Assembly: GCF_014529535.1 (NCBI RefSeq)
Contig: NC_050736.1
Location: 682,001 to 746,000, forward strand
DNA from: Bradysia coprophila
Taxonomy: Eukaryota > Arthropoda > Insecta > Diptera > Sciaridae
Length of the DNA stretch: 64,000 bases
Direction: 5' to 3'
Shown one piece after another: positions 20,083-33,661 of the stretch (position 1 is its first letter; every line of letters starts with the position of its first letter). The translations under genes were made by a program, and so were the position numbers. The notes below the pieces were generated by a model. That model saw only the letters and a list, made by a program, of their open reading frames with translations, was not told the origin of the DNA and searched no databases.

Positions 20083-23000
20083 TCAATTTCCCATATCGTC
20101 GTTAATATGAAATTTTCCATCATCACAACGAAAATACGCATTTTGCATTGAATATAGTCGATCGATTGGATTGAGTATTTGTGGTGATGATAGCGGTCCC
20201 ATTAACGATTGAAATGCCGAATACGTCAAACCCATGATGGCATTTAATTGCATGTTGTCGGTTGATGATGGATCGTCTGAAAATTAAATTCAAAATTTTT
20301 CATTTATTGCCACGTTTTAAGCAGCGGTATATTTTTCGCATTTTTTTCAAAATCAATAAATTTTTTCGTTACAATACAAAAGCAATATTCCGCTATTTAT
20401 GGAAGATTATTTTTTTCACCCAAAATTTAATTTACATTTACTAAAGCCATACACTGACCAATAACAAGTCACTAGGTTTCAACATTATTATACCAGGGAA
20501 GGAATTTGATATTTCGTAACCAGATGAGTAAAAGTGGGAGGGAAATACTTTTCCCTTGGGAGGGAAATACTTTTCCCTTGAGATGAAATGACTTTTCCCT
20601 TGGGAGGGAATGACTTTTCCTTGGGAGTAAATGACTTTTCCCTTGGGAGGGAATGACTTTTCCCTTGGGATGGAATGACTTTTACCTTGGGATGATATGA
20701 CTTTTCCATTGGGAGTGAATGACTTTTCCCTTGAGAGGAAATGACTTCACTTGTGATAGAATGACTTTTTCCTTGTGAGGGAATGACTTTTCCCTTGAAA
20801 GGGAATGACTTTTACCTTTGGAGGGAATGACTTTTCCCTTGGGAGGGAATGACTTTTCCCTCAAACTTTTCCCTTGGGAGGGAAATACTTTTCCCTTGGG
20901 AGGGAAATACTTTTCCCTTGGGAGGGAAATACTTTTCCCTTGGGAGGGAAATACTTTTCCCTTGGGAGGGAAATACTTTTCCCTTGGGAGGAAAAGACGT
21001 TTCCCTTAGGAGTGAAAGACTTTTTGCTTGGGAGGTAAAGACATTTTGCTTGAAAGGGAATGGCTCTATGCATCTATAGTAAAGGAAATTAAATTAACAT
21101 AATTCAGCGAATTTGTGAAATCACAGTTTTAAGAACTGGGAGATGCGGGAAATCAGAAACAAAACTACATTTTTTATTTACATCTTTAAAAAAAAATTTC
21201 TATTTAAAATCGCTTGATAAGATTTTAGTGTAGACAATTGAGTCGTACAACTTTACTATTGCATAGAAAAATAGGTCAGCATCCTCTTAAATTTTTTGTG
21301 TAACAGTAACTTATTAACCGTACGAAGAAACACCTTTGGATTTTTCGCTAAAACATGAAGAATCGATTTTTTTAACTGTGAAAATTCTATGTCTCCAGTT
21401 TCGTGGCTGATCACAATGTGAATGTGAGATACTCTCAGAGTTCTACAACAACCAAATACAAAGTATACAGTAGAAGGTTCCAAAAATAACCAAATAAAAT
21501 TGTACCAAGTCATACAAATCGAAACACTCCGATCCGAAACATGTTTCGAAGACTCTGCAGAATTCTGTGAATCTTGGAGACAGTGATACCGTACATCAAA
21601 TGCAATGGAAGCGAAGGGAAAATGAATTTTGCCTGGTTTATGGTCCTCATAGACAGAGGACCTCGGCATTGCACGATAATTGTTTCTAAATTTGGTCACC
21701 CATGTCAAAAATGGTCTAAAATATCAGTCGATACTGTCCAGAATCTGAAAATAATCTGCAATTCTGGAAAAATTGGTCACTTACATCAAACGCAATGGAG
21801 GCGAAACGAAATTTAATTTTGTCTGGTTTATGGCATACATAGACAGAGGACCTGGGCATTGCACGATATTTATTCCAAAACAGGGTCACCCATATCAAAA
21901 ATAAGTCGAAATATTAGTTTGAAATCAGTCGATACCGTGCAATATTGCACGGTAACGACGGTTTATTTACCCATTTTTCATTTATTATTTATTTATTTAT
22001 TTATTTACCCATTTTTTCGACTTATTTTTGATATGGGTGACCCTGTTTTGGAATAAATATCGTGCAATGCCCAGGTCCTCTGTCTATGTATGCCATAAAC
22101 CAGACAAAATTAAATTTCGTTTCGCCTCCATTGCGTTTGATGTAAGTGACCAATTTTTCCAGAATTGCAGATTATTTCCAGATTCTGGACAGTATCGACT
22201 GATATTTTAGACCATTTTTGACATGGGTGACCAAATTTAGAAACAAATATCGTGCAATGCCGAGGTCCTCTGTCTATGAGGACCATAAACCAGGCAAAAT
22301 TCATTTTCCCTTCGCTTCCATTGCATTTGATGTACGGTATCACTGTCTCCAAGATTCACAGAATTCTGCAGAGTCTTCGAAACATGTTTCGGATTGGAGT
22401 GTTTCGATTTGTATGACTTGGTACAATTTTATTTGGTTATTTTTGGAACCTTCTACTGTATACTTTGTATTTGGTTGTTGTAGAACTCTGAGAGTATCTC
22501 ACATTCACATTGTGATCAGCCACGAAACTGGAGACATAGAATTTTCACAGTTAAAAAAATCGATTCTTCATGTTTTAGCGAAAAATCCAAAGGTGTTTCT
22601 TCGTACGGTTAATAAGTTACTGTTACACAAAAAATTTAAGAGGATGCTGACCTATTTTTCTATGCAATAGTAAAGTTGTACGACTCAATTGTCTACACTA
22701 AAATCTTATCAAGCGATTTTAAATAGAAATTTTTTTTTTAAAGATGTAAATAAAAAATGTAGTTTTGTTTCTGATTTCCCGCATCTCCCTGAGTTTTTGA
22801 AAGCTCTATGCTTTTTCATAAAATTGTATTAATATGTACAGACAAATAAGGAAAAGTATTCTGTAACAAACACTAGGCAACACTTTAACGAATTGAAACA
22901 CATTGAAAAGGCTATACGACTTTACTTTACCTAATTTTGTGTGATAATGATTAAAAAAGGAGAATGGAGTAGGTGATGTTTCCTAGAAGCCAACGGAATG

Positions 23001-26000
23001 AGATTTATTTTTCCTCTTTTTAATTAGGAATTGATATTCAAATAAGTGAGTAATTTCTACTTCGATTTCCACCTAAAATGTATTCTGACAAAGGAAAATG
23101 TAAATGTTCACAAAAGTTCATAAACGTTTTTCAAATAGCGATGTAATCTGCTACTTCTTTTGTTGATAGTATTCTGTTTGATGTGAAATCTATTACTTCA
23201 TTTATTTTAACATGCAACTTAACTAAACTATAAGAGCTTAATGTGAATTGACGGTTACAACCATACCAACATACTACCATAAACCTTAGAGAAATTTTCG
23301 TATAAATACGTTGCCTGCGGCAAGAATTGTTTCTCTACGACTATTATATTTGTACACTTCAAATTCACTTTCTACTACATTGTCTAGACACAAAATGTTC
23401 AATAATACAGCAATAATTCAACTACAAGAAATTCAATTTATCAACCAACCGTTACATCTACGCTACCACAAAATCGATCTTTAAGCTTTGAAACAAAATA
23501 AAAAAATGGTAAATTTGCTATTTGATGTCATTTTTTACATTTGTTGGTGATATTCAAATCGGAACTCCATAAATATAATATGTTTCTCGTTGTTCCATTC
23601 GTTTAAAGTAATTTGTTTCGAATTTATTGAATATTTCCAAAAACAAATTTTTTATACATCGCTGTATGTTGCGGTGTTGCGGTTAGTTGTTTTTTCTTCC
23701 GCCATCGGTTATAAATTTGAAAATCATTAGTTGTTACTCTGATTCAAATTTTATTGGAAAATTAGTCAATTTTTGTTTTGGTTTAACGGCTCTAAATGAA
23801 TATGTAAAGTAAAGAAGAAGTGATGATGTAGTAGCATATTTGGTACTAAGTTAGGAAACGTGGAATTGTTTAGGACTAGCTTACGATGTGTCGTGTGCTA
23901 CAAAACTTCGTTCACGAGCTACGAATTAAGTTTTTTGAGTTAAAATTAAGAATTTCGTTTTTCTTGGCAACCATGCTATCGTTTCATTAGGAAAAGCTTA
24001 CAGCTAGTTCTAAAAAAACTTTTTTTCATCACTTTGAACAAAATATACTATTCAAGTTAGGGGAATATTATATCGGATAAATTGGTATAATGCGGACGCA
24101 GAACAATCTGGACTGATCTGATATGAAATAAGTGGCCCAGAAAAGCGATCTATTCATCTGAAAATTTTATATGAAAATTTGTTCAGATTTCAGATCAATC
24201 TGAATTTGATCTCATCACTTCAGATTGCATAAAATCAAATCCAGTTTTCAGTTCAAATTTAGATCAGATTAGAAATTAAATTTGTAGGGCAAAAAATTTG
24301 TCAATTTTTGAGCTATAAAATTACTTCTCAGTTTAATTGGCTCTGAATATAAAATCTGAACTTCCTGAACTGAAGAGAAAAAGCTCGTTCCAATCATAGA
24401 GTTATACTCGAGAGGTGACCTGCAGGCACTGATACTGGTATGTGATGGTCACTCAAAAATTATATGGGCATTCAGACATGTGCCACTACTATGTCATCTC
24501 TCGACTGTCTCCAACAAACCAGTAATATCCAACTATTCTTGGTGTAAAATCGAATCTAAATTTCAACCAATTTACTAAACATAAAAAAAGAACGAACACC
24601 ATCTCTAGTGGTCGTTTTAACTCAGTCCCTTTTGTGGCAGAGATATATTCGAGGTAGTACGATGTATATGAAAGTAATCTAAACAAGTATTAATTTCGCG
24701 TTGTTATACGATAATAAAAAAGTGTGCATCCAGAGCTTTTATCTCTTTGTTCTCGGTAGTTAATCATAACATTTTTACTTTATTACGTTAGCTGGCGAAG
24801 AATAAAGAATTGAACATCAGAAAAAAAGGTAACGGCAAAACCTCATAATTAAAAACAATTCTTCATTAAAAATGCACAAATTAACCCCCCTTTTGAATAT
24901 ACAACCAAAACAAAATACTTTTAAACCAAAACAATTTTTGTTTTGATATTTTCCTATATGTTGAGCCAACTCATGTAAAACTGGAAATTATGAAAATAAA
25001 CCTAAAAGTTGTTAACCATTCCACAATTATACTGTTTCCCCGACTAAATATACGATGCATGTAAAACACATTCAACTAATACTCCAAATGATCTGCAAAC
25101 AAATTTTATATTTCACATTCTGGATAGCTAACGTAAACCTGAACAAAATACATTCCATTTGTCCTTTTTAAATCTCATTTTTTCCAATAAAAAAGCGACA
25201 AAGTACGGCCAGTGATATCCGAGACAATAAAAAAATCACAAAAACAGCTTTCCATAAACTTGTTTCCCTTTCGAGGGGTAAAACAAACGTGTTATGAATA
25301 AGTGGCATGATTATTGTGTTACACACACGATATTATATATAGTAAAAGCGAAAAAAAAAACAAACAAAGAGCAGCAATGGAAAGAAGATAAAACAAAAAA
25401 AAGCTCCTACTGTGAAATAACAAACAAGAGTACGGTCATTCATTAAGTTATTTCATTTTATTTATGTGGGAGGCTTATGTTGATAAATATAAGATTTATG
25501 CGACGTATTTTACCTTTGTAATTTTGCAGACTTGTGCACAAATTTAGTGCTTTCTTGAAACATTCCTCTTCGTTTTCCATTTCCTCTTTGACCACCATTT
25601 TCTGGTCGGCTTCTAAATTTCCATTAACATACGATTCATTATCACCTGCAGGCAGAGAAAATACATTCACCTAATATAACAAGTACGTCGTTCACCACAC
25701 GATCCGATTTACTTACTCTCATTTTCGTCTTTTATTTTTGTAGAACCATCGTGTTCCATTGACGATTCGCCCAAGGACTCCGTTTCACTGCAACTTTTAT
25801 TTTCTTGTCTTGCTTTTTTTTGGATTTTTTTCACCTTCGCTCTCTGGTTCTGAAACCATACCTGCACGATTCTCAAGCTCAAGCCAGTTTCTTTGGCCAA
25901 ATTCTCTCGGACTTTTCGACACGGTTTCGGCGACACATCGAATGAAGCTTTAAAAGCGCGCCGTTGCTGTGTGTTTAGTATGGTTCGCGGTCGTTTTGGA

Positions 26001-28848
26001 CCTCGTCTACCATCGATTTTTGATGGGAATACATCTTCCGAAAAGTAATCATCTGCAGAGCATTTAAATGTAAAGCCGTCAGTTCAACTGTAGAATTTCG
26101 TTTTAATCAAAAAGTCATTATTACCATTAAAACCCTGTAACATTTCAACTTCCTTCTCATAATCCGTGCGACAAAACAATTGACTTTGTTTTACGACATA
26201 TTGTTCACCTTTCTGTAGTTGAATTCCACAAACAACACACGAAAAGCATTTCAGATGAAATACATTGTCTGATGTACGCATTACCAGCTCTTCAGAGTTG
26301 ATTCGATCTCCACAACCTAGGCAACGGTTTTTGATGAACAGTCTGAAAAGTGTGGTAAAAGCTCGCTATATTTTCGCAAATTTAATTCAGACAAACAATT
26401 CGATTTTTCAGTTTGTCTAAAATTTGAAATGAAATTTGGAACCGTTTATACGACCCCGAAACGTTCCAATTATACCATGTAATATGCTGTAGAATTTATG
26501 GTTCATTCAAACATTATTCCTCCTTACATTGAAACTCTTTAATGTCTTTTATATACGACGAAAACAATATGTTGCACCGACTATATAGCGCATAGTGTGT
26601 CATCTCTCCCCCAATCACACATCTATAATCAGATGTCAACCAACCCCTCGATTTAAATCCATACGTTCAATGTACACAAAGCATTTAATGTTGGGATGAT
26701 CGAGCAAAATTTTATTGTCAGCAAAAATATGCGCATATATTTTGATGCGACGTAATATATACTCCATTCGCTTATTCGTCTAAAAATGTAGTTAGGATTC
26801 GGATGGAGAAAAAAAAATAGCAAGAAGAAGAAATCTTTTGGGGGGTAACGGTGAATTGTAATAAAATCTATGTTATAATATGTTTAACACAGTTATACGG
26901 ATGACAATATTAAATGCCATGACTAAAATGTACAATTGCACCGTATACAGAGAGAGTATTTTTTTCCGCTTTCCATATTAACGCTTAACAAGAAAAATGA
27001 GAATCCCATTCACAGCAAAGAATTCAAAATGCAGACATTTCCTTTGTGATAGATTTTAATAAGGTGTTTTCTGTCGGTGGTGTTACATAGGCAACATTCA
27101 GGGAAGAAAAAAACGAATGAAAAAGAGCATTTTCCACCACATATTATGCATGAGTATAATGTCGTGGAATGGCACTAAACTTTTGAAATAAAGGACACCT
27201 GGAAGTTTTGCGACTATAAACTTGCTGAAACTGTATCATCAACCATGACATTGTTTTTAGTGAAATGAGAACAACGTAAATTTTAAATTCCACTGCGTGT
27301 GCAAAGACAATTTTTTGGCATAGTAAAAAGTAGCTATTCTGCCATTGTGACTGACAAATTGTTATGTTTGTCTGTCTTGACGTGTGGCATTCAAATTAAC
27401 ATTCGAAAAATTAATTAGATGCAGTGCTAGTGTTCAGTAGCAAACATGGAACGTGTATGTACCATTAACTGCAAGAATAAACGTTCAAAACTTTTCTTTT
27501 CGATTTTTGAAAGTTGTAAAGTTCATTAAAAAAAATTTTAACAGAAAATTATTCACGCAATTCGACCAACTAGCTTAATCATCCGTCTGAACATTTTCGG
27601 ATTTATATCAACATGCTAGTGGGGTTGTGAGTCAGGTAGTCAAGAAAGTTTTCAATGTCGACACAATTTGGTGATGTGACAATTTACATATTAAGAAGTA
27701 AACCTTCACAAACAATTCATTTTTAACCTCTTAGCAGCGTATTACTATACAATCATTGAATCTACTACTTCCTATGTTAAACGTATCGACCAGTGTTTGT
27801 AACAAAATCTTATACTTCATTTGTTCTACTATTACTATATAATATCACATTAACCGTAGGTCATTGTTTACTTTTGTTATTGCTGTCAATAGCAGATGAT
27901 TAGACGTTAGCTGTCGTTGTATCTCATGTTTCAAGCACTTCGTGTCTTAATCGACCTCGGCATCGCCTCAGATTAACATAGACCCTCTAATTTTCATCTT
28001 TTTATCCCTATAGTCATGTAAAATACTATTGAATGAACCTAAATAAAAACGGTTTGAATTTAAATGAATTTAACTGAAAAAATTCATAAAATGAACTGCA
28101 AAAAATTACCGGAGTGCTTCTGTTTCGTTTAGGTAATGTAATTTGTTGATTACCGTGATAACCACCTATTACGTCATTCGGAAAATTAAAAGGACGTCTA
28201 TAAAGTGACCGAACGCTTTATATCGAATAAATCAAATAAATTATTGAACGAAATGATGAAAAACTATTCACCAAAATGTGGATGCAATTTCACAAAACAT
28301 GTATTTCACGTCAAATAGAACCGTTTCAATTACTGATTGTGTTTTGCAGCAACACAAAACAAATGAGTTATTGAGTATGACTCAATTACAAATCTACAAC
28401 TTTAATTGATTTCCGGCCGTTAATACAAACTACTGTACGCACTAGGTCCTATCAATATAAATTTATGATTTCCATTTTACGCTCTCAACGCAGCACATCG
28501 ACTCTGTAGAAAATTGCTATGCTAAATTGCATACGCAATATTCACTATTTTATTACTTATTAGACCGTCATTGAACTTTACAAAAGCATCACAAAGCACC
28601 CAACACACCGCACACATACCTTTCATAATCAATTCGACAATACAATTTCCCATTTCGCTGAAAACATGAGTGCATCAAACGCACTGCACATTGAGTGCAC
28701 TGTAGACATCCCTCATGGTAGTATGTGTCCACCACTCTCATTATGTAACGATCACAGATTGGTCCACAACATCCACCACACAAAGCCGCAAGCATTGATG
28801 TTGTCGTTTCCGATGATGTTGTTTGTTGGCATTTCATATCCATAGGAA
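20083..28848 (-). CDS. LMX1-class LIM-homeobox transcription factor
   Basis: Five coding exons (5' to 3'): 28848-28620, 26342-26125, 26052-25717, 25645-25514, 20276-20083. All are bounded by AG/GT sites and all phases agree. The product is about 369 residues; a short first exon with the ATG is missing (an ATG at 28843 in exon 1 is another option). Order: LIM1 ([28 protein letters not shown]), LIM2 ([24 protein letters not shown]), then a homeodomain beginning [19 protein letters not shown] with the helix-3 sequence [14 protein letters not shown]. The last exon ends with [14 protein letters not shown], very close to the C-terminal motif of vertebrate LMX1A/B. In that family LIM domains bind cofactors and the homeodomain binds AT-rich sites in the nucleus. 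The Drosophila counterparts are CG32105/CG4328. Introns: 2.3 kb, 72 nt, 71 nt and 5.2 kb. Confidence 0.93.
20535..21060. repeat. Palindromic 22-bp minisatellite, about 24 copies
   Basis: Tandem units close to TTCCCTTGGGAGGGAAATAC plus TT. The period is 22 bp; copies at 20880-20990 are nearly identical and outer ones are degenerate (GGAATGACTTTT variants). The unit holds GGGAAA and TTTCCC, so each copy can fold on itself. Because 22 is not a multiple of 3, all frames are cycled and stay open on both strands, giving spurious repetitive ORFs. Confidence 0.92.
21138..22789. repeat. Near-perfect large inverted repeat
   Basis: Arms at about 21138-21911 and 22015-22789 (roughly 774 bp each) mirror each other with only scattered differences. 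The spacer (about 103 bp) holds a perfect 20-bp palindrome, ACCGTGCAATATTGCACGGT (21934-21953), and an ATTT-rich microsatellite (21979-22007). Each arm also contains two direct, diverged copies of a segment of about 130 bp (21580-21714 and 21773-21903 in the left arm). Mirrored open frames of 150 codons occur in the arms, but they begin with TTG. Confidence 0.93.
26343..28619 (-). other. Intron of the LMX1-class gene
   Basis: 2.3 kb between the LIM1 and LIM2 exons, GTATGT to TTCAG. AT-rich; I see no repeat, RNA gene or coding sequence in it. Confidence 0.8.
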
Positions 28849-29118
28849 CTAGAATCATAGACGATATATTACACATTATCTACATTTAAAATTGGATGGA
28901 AGCGAAATGAACATTTTGAGAGTTTATAAATGAACATGTGGGTGATTGCGTTTCTATTAATCAATTATTTTTGTAATTTTACATTTTGATTAGTATGATG
29001 AGGGGTTATGGATTTCAGGATTGTAGGAGTGATAGGACCTAATTTGATTATCTGCAGATTCAGTTTTATTCTGATAAATTGAACAGATAGCGTCTTTGAT
29101 TTGTTCGTTTATGGACGT

Positions 29119-29310
29119 CACTTTACAGCCTTTTACGGCCAATAACAGGTGCAATCTGTACTGCATGCTTAACGTGACTTCAAAACCCTGCCTCGAAAAA
29201 TGTAATACTCTCTGATGGGGCTGATATCTCCTAGATATAGGCTAAAATTCAGTTTATACATCGTTTCAGCCGCTAAAACACTGCAACTACCCAAATTATG
29301 AAGCTTGAGT
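29119..29310. repeat. Dispersed repeat, shared with 62595-62810
   Basis: TTTTACGGCCAATAACA, AATACTCTCTGA and AAATTATGAAGCTTGAGTG occur in the same order here and at 62595-62810, with diverged sequence between. Type unknown. Confidence 0.6.
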
Positions 29311-31170
29311 GAATTATATGGAACATCCATAAATCACGCCAGCAGTTTCTCAATGTTTCTGGGACACCTCGCTCTACTTCTGGCGATATAATGGCTAGAA
29401 ATATTCATTGTAAAACACGGCCCATTTTGGAGGAAGGCTAGTACATAACCACTGATTCATCCCGTCTGAGCGTTAAATGACTAATAAGTAATTCTTTGAA
29501 TTGTCAGGGAATGTTAGGCTATTCTCATTCTGCACTTACTCCTATAAATCCTTTTCAGCGAATCGTCTACGCTTTCAAAAAGTCTGTAAAATCTGTCTTC
29601 ATTAATTCATTGACACCGAACCCACAAATAATCGAATATCATCAGCTCAACCCATCACATTATACGTAGTAAGATAAACGTTCCAACAAATTTAGAAACC
29701 CATTTACAAGAAATTTAAAAGCTAATCTAACTGAGCTCATGAAAACTTGTTCAGACATTAACATTAAAACTCCATCCACCGAGTTTAAATACTTTGTACG
29801 TGAGTCGAAAACCATTTTATTGCACAAAATATAAATTTAAATTTCAATACCAAACCGAATGGTTATCTGGGTACATCGTGCCATTCACTGTCGAACCTCA
29901 AAAGTACAAAGTAGCAGAAAAAATAATCTCTTTTGTTCGAATTGTTACATCAATATGTGACAGAAGTTTACAAAAGCATCACAAAATATTATGACATTGA
30001 ATTAGTCACGCTTAGCACTTCAATTCCACATGTTACAAATATTTTACTCTTCTTGTTCCATTTTTGGTTTCATATTTATAAATATTATACACAAGAGCAC
30101 AGAGTCAATATGCTACTGTTTACTATAATCGTATCGGAAACAACATCTACCCCAGTCCCCCCATGTATATATTATATATACACAACACACAGAGTTATAT
30201 TAAAATCAATATAATAATAAGATGATAATCGGATTAAAGAGCCGAAAAGTATATCAGCTTCCTATTATATTCCTTTAAAAGTTATTAGTTACCGGGGTGA
30301 ACAACAGACAGGGATTAGATGATATTCTAAAATTGAAATTGATCACCCTCTTAAATGATTTTTGTTAGACATTCGAACAATATGTGGTGTTCTATATTTT
30401 AATTTGGCTTATCAATTACACGGATTTTCAAAACGCCACCATGCACGGACCATTGTTGGATGTATACCGTAATTTTAAACAAGCTCCGATCTGCTTTTTT
30501 GACAAATTCTTACGTGGTTGCCTTAATTTTACATTTTAGGTCAGTTTCAATTTATTTTATACAAAGTTAACCCTTCCAGCAAGTGCGTTATATGGATTCG
30601 TTCCGATTCATACAATACATTTAATAAGGTACAAATTTCGATCAGTAATGATACTTAAACAATTTCCATGGTGCAAAAATGTCCTACAAGTGAAATTCAA
30701 AAATAATAGTTATTTGTTAACCAAGAGGTCAAAAATAGGAAAACCAGAACTTACCAGAAAAGATTTTTTAAAACTTCTCGAAATTATTATAATTGTTGAA
30801 TAATCTGATAATCTTACAGTTTATTTCAATATTGTTCAATGAACAATTGCAAAACATAAGTGTAAAGCGATTTACCTTGCAGTAAGAAATTAGAATCTTC
30901 TTAATTCAGTGACGAAAAGTAGAACTCTCTTTCTCTTAATTGCAATTCGGTGATAAATCATTCATTTAATGTACAAGATTTGTTATTACACTCGGCCTGC
31001 GGCTTTGAGTGACAATCGTACATCTAGTGCCTCATAAAGCATTTATATCATTCGACAGCATAAATAACTATTTCTTAACTCAGTAAAGTGGAGTTTATTG
31101 AGAAAACTTCAACGTTTTTCGCAATAAAGGCTCCATACGTTTCGGCTAAGGTGAGAAAATTATTATTTTA

Positions 31171-31369
31171 TGTGTCGGGGCCGAAAAATTTGTCATGTAA
31201 GTGGTCGAAAACCAGAGAAAAATCTCAAAACTCCCTCATTTTCGGCCCCGACACATGAAAATTTTTTGAGTATCTGTTTTGGACGATTGATTTTAGGCAC
31301 TTTCGCATGCACAACTTGCGAAATTGCCTAAAAACAATCGTCCAAAACAGATACACAATAGTTATTTAA
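31171..31369. repeat. Double-hairpin dispersed repeat, copy 1
   Basis: Two adjacent inverted repeats: GTGTCGGGGCCGAAAA with its complement (about 31172-31254), then GTATCTGTTTTGGACGATTG with its complement (about 31272-31356). Related partial copies are at 33530, 34199 and 36705. Confidence 0.75.
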
Positions 31370-31539
31370 TAACTACTAATATTGTGTTTGAGTTAAGCCA
31401 TAACAATGGTCCTAGCATTAACACTCAACTGTCAGACGCCAAAAACCTCCAACTTTGGATGCATGTACGCGTGTAAACGGTGTAAATACTCACACTTAGA
31501 AATAATGACATATGTCTGAAGGAGAGAAATGCAAAGTAG

Positions 31540-31640
31540 TCTAGTGTAGATAACGACCAACGTTTACAAGAGGCTCTTGCTTAAATCGCACCTAAAATAT
31601 TTCTAAATGTATTGTAATAAATAAGAAGAGACAAATTATT
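31540..31640. repeat. Dispersed repeat, copy of the 8895 family
   Basis: Shares GATAACG, CAACGTTTACAAGAG and TTGCTTAAATCGCACC with about 9065-9170 in the same order, with many substitutions. Confidence 0.45.
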
Positions 31641-33529
31641 AATGACCTAATTATTTTGTCTATTCTGATATCAACAGCCTCAAATATGTTAATGATACGG
31701 TACAGTGTTACATAGCAAAGTGTGTGTAGGAATAGGAAGTAATAGATTATGTATCACTCTGTCCTTTTCAACATTTATGATACGTAGGTTGTTATCAAGA
31801 AATACCGTGAGTAATGTTTAAATTGAAATTGGTTTGAGTGCTGAACACTGTTGATTCATTTTGGAAATGAAGTAATCAAAAGAATTAAAAATTACTTCAA
31901 GGCAACGAAAATATCTCATAAATAAAATGGACGTAAGGAACGAGTTAAATTACTAAATGATGTCCAAATGGACCTAGTCACCGTCGGTCGTTTCTAATCC
32001 TTCCGAATAACATTAAAATTAAATCAAATTGAGGAATATTATTGTGGCGAATTCTGTTCATTATCAATAACTTTAGTTTGAGTTCAAGTTGCAGTTTTTA
32101 ATACAATTAATAAACTCTGGCAAATGTGACGGTTGCCTTTCATAGAAAACTTTATGCTACAGCTTATAAAGTAAGCAAATCAATCCGTGTAAAAGACCCA
32201 GGAAGTAACCCAGACTTAATATGTAGGTCGTCTGTCCTCTGTCAGCTTGTCATCTGTGTAACAAATTTATTTTTAATTCGAGAGAGGCTCAAAGTTTAAA
32301 CCCATTTGTGCCGTCGGAAGTTTTTTTTAATGGAATAGAAATCAATGGCTATTATAAGTACTTAGTTTAAATAAGACGTCATCGATGTATTAAAATGTTA
32401 ATCTTAACTTCTTAACATACTTACTGAAAGGGAAAGGTAACTGCTGTTGTTCAATCATTGTTATGATTATTTTAGTATTATTTGGTTATTGAAATTGTGG
32501 TTACAATTAAGTAGTTAAACACCGTCTCATAGCCAGATATTACCGCACTTTAACACCACATTCATTATTGTTCGTATTCGCTAATTTGGTAATAAAAGTC
32601 GAACCGCACACTAATGAGCTTTTAATAAACAATTGGCACACTTAATACGTATTACATTTCCATTCATTACATTAGCATAACCATAACCACTGCATTTATT
32701 ATACGGTTGAAATCAATCAGAAAACAATTAATCGCACATTTGATTGATATGTACACGCGTAATTGATCCACATTTATCCGTCATCGTTAATACCATTAAC
32801 ACTGAAATGAACATTTATTTAAATAAAATTCCGTTACTTTTCGGCAAAACAATTTGTATTCACTATCACGTATGATCGCTTTCTGTTCATCGAAATTAAT
32901 ATACGCAATACAAAAGGGGCACATAGAAACAGAGTCCCAAAAAAAAACAGCCAGCAAGAAAGGAAAATAAACATAGTGAAAATCATACAAAACCATACAG
33001 CTCTTATTCGCCATTATTACAATGTTTGCAACTATAAATAGGGGAAATTTTTTGATGTTATATCGAAATGGATACGCCTTTATACCATACACACTGGCAC
33101 AAAGTCGCGTCATACTGGCAATGTGTGTAATGTAAAATTCAAGGTACCGCCTCATAGAATTTCGATTTCTCGTTTTTCTTTTCTATTTTATTCTTTATGT
33201 TCAAACATGAATTACGCTTCTACCAATATAACGCATTACACCAAAGATATCGTAAATATTTCTCAAAAGCTTTCGGAAAAGCACAATTCAGTGAAAATTG
33301 AGGGCCTGCTTGCTTTTCACTGATTGAAAATAACTGGCAAATGGATCGGTTAAAGTGTTGGCATTTATACGTTTTGTAATCTAAGTCAATGCTGTTTGCT
33401 GAAATACTCAAAAGATGAATGGAAAACTAAGAAAATGACTAAAAAATCTTAGAGTTTTGTGATGTCTAGGCTAGCCTTACTAATATGATTCTGTAGCATT
33501 TATAGTATAAAGTGAGGGCGATAAGCGAA

Positions 33530-33661
33530 TTTGGCTAAAATAAACCGTCCACAACAGATACATATAGAACTTTTCATGTGTCGGGGCCGAAAATGTAGTC
33601 CTCACTTCGTTCGGGCTACAACTCGCGAAATTGCCTAAAAACAATCGTCCAAAACGGATTT
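33530..33661. repeat. Double-hairpin dispersed repeat, copy 2
   Basis: Contains the TGTGTCGGGGCCGAAAA segment and GCGAAATTGCCTAAAAACAA followed by TCGTCCAAAAC, as in copy 1, but rearranged and joined to a TAGTCC/GGGCTA hairpin. Confidence 0.65.

Larger units (their letters stand above)
20277..25513 (-). other. Last intron of the LMX1-class gene
   Basis: 5.2 kb from GTAAAA to TTTCAG. Contains the 22-bp minisatellite (20535-21060) and the large inverted repeat (21138-22789). From 22790 to 25513 I see nothing distinctive beyond AT-rich sequence. Confidence 0.85.

Noticed and set aside
20488-21079. Repetitive ORFs ([15 protein letters not shown]) over the minisatellite
   Set aside because: A 22-bp stop-free unit yields open frames on both strands automatically; not evidence of a gene.
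21256-22670. Mirrored 150-codon ORFs in the two arms of the large inverted repeat
   Set aside because: They begin with TTG, not ATG, and exist twice only because the arms are copies; no known domain. Described as part of the repeat instead.
32796-33155. 119-codon ATG frame on the minus strand
   Set aside because: Hydrophobic mixed composition, no recognisable domain, no flanking splice or poly(A) context; a frame of this length is plausible by chance in 64 kb.
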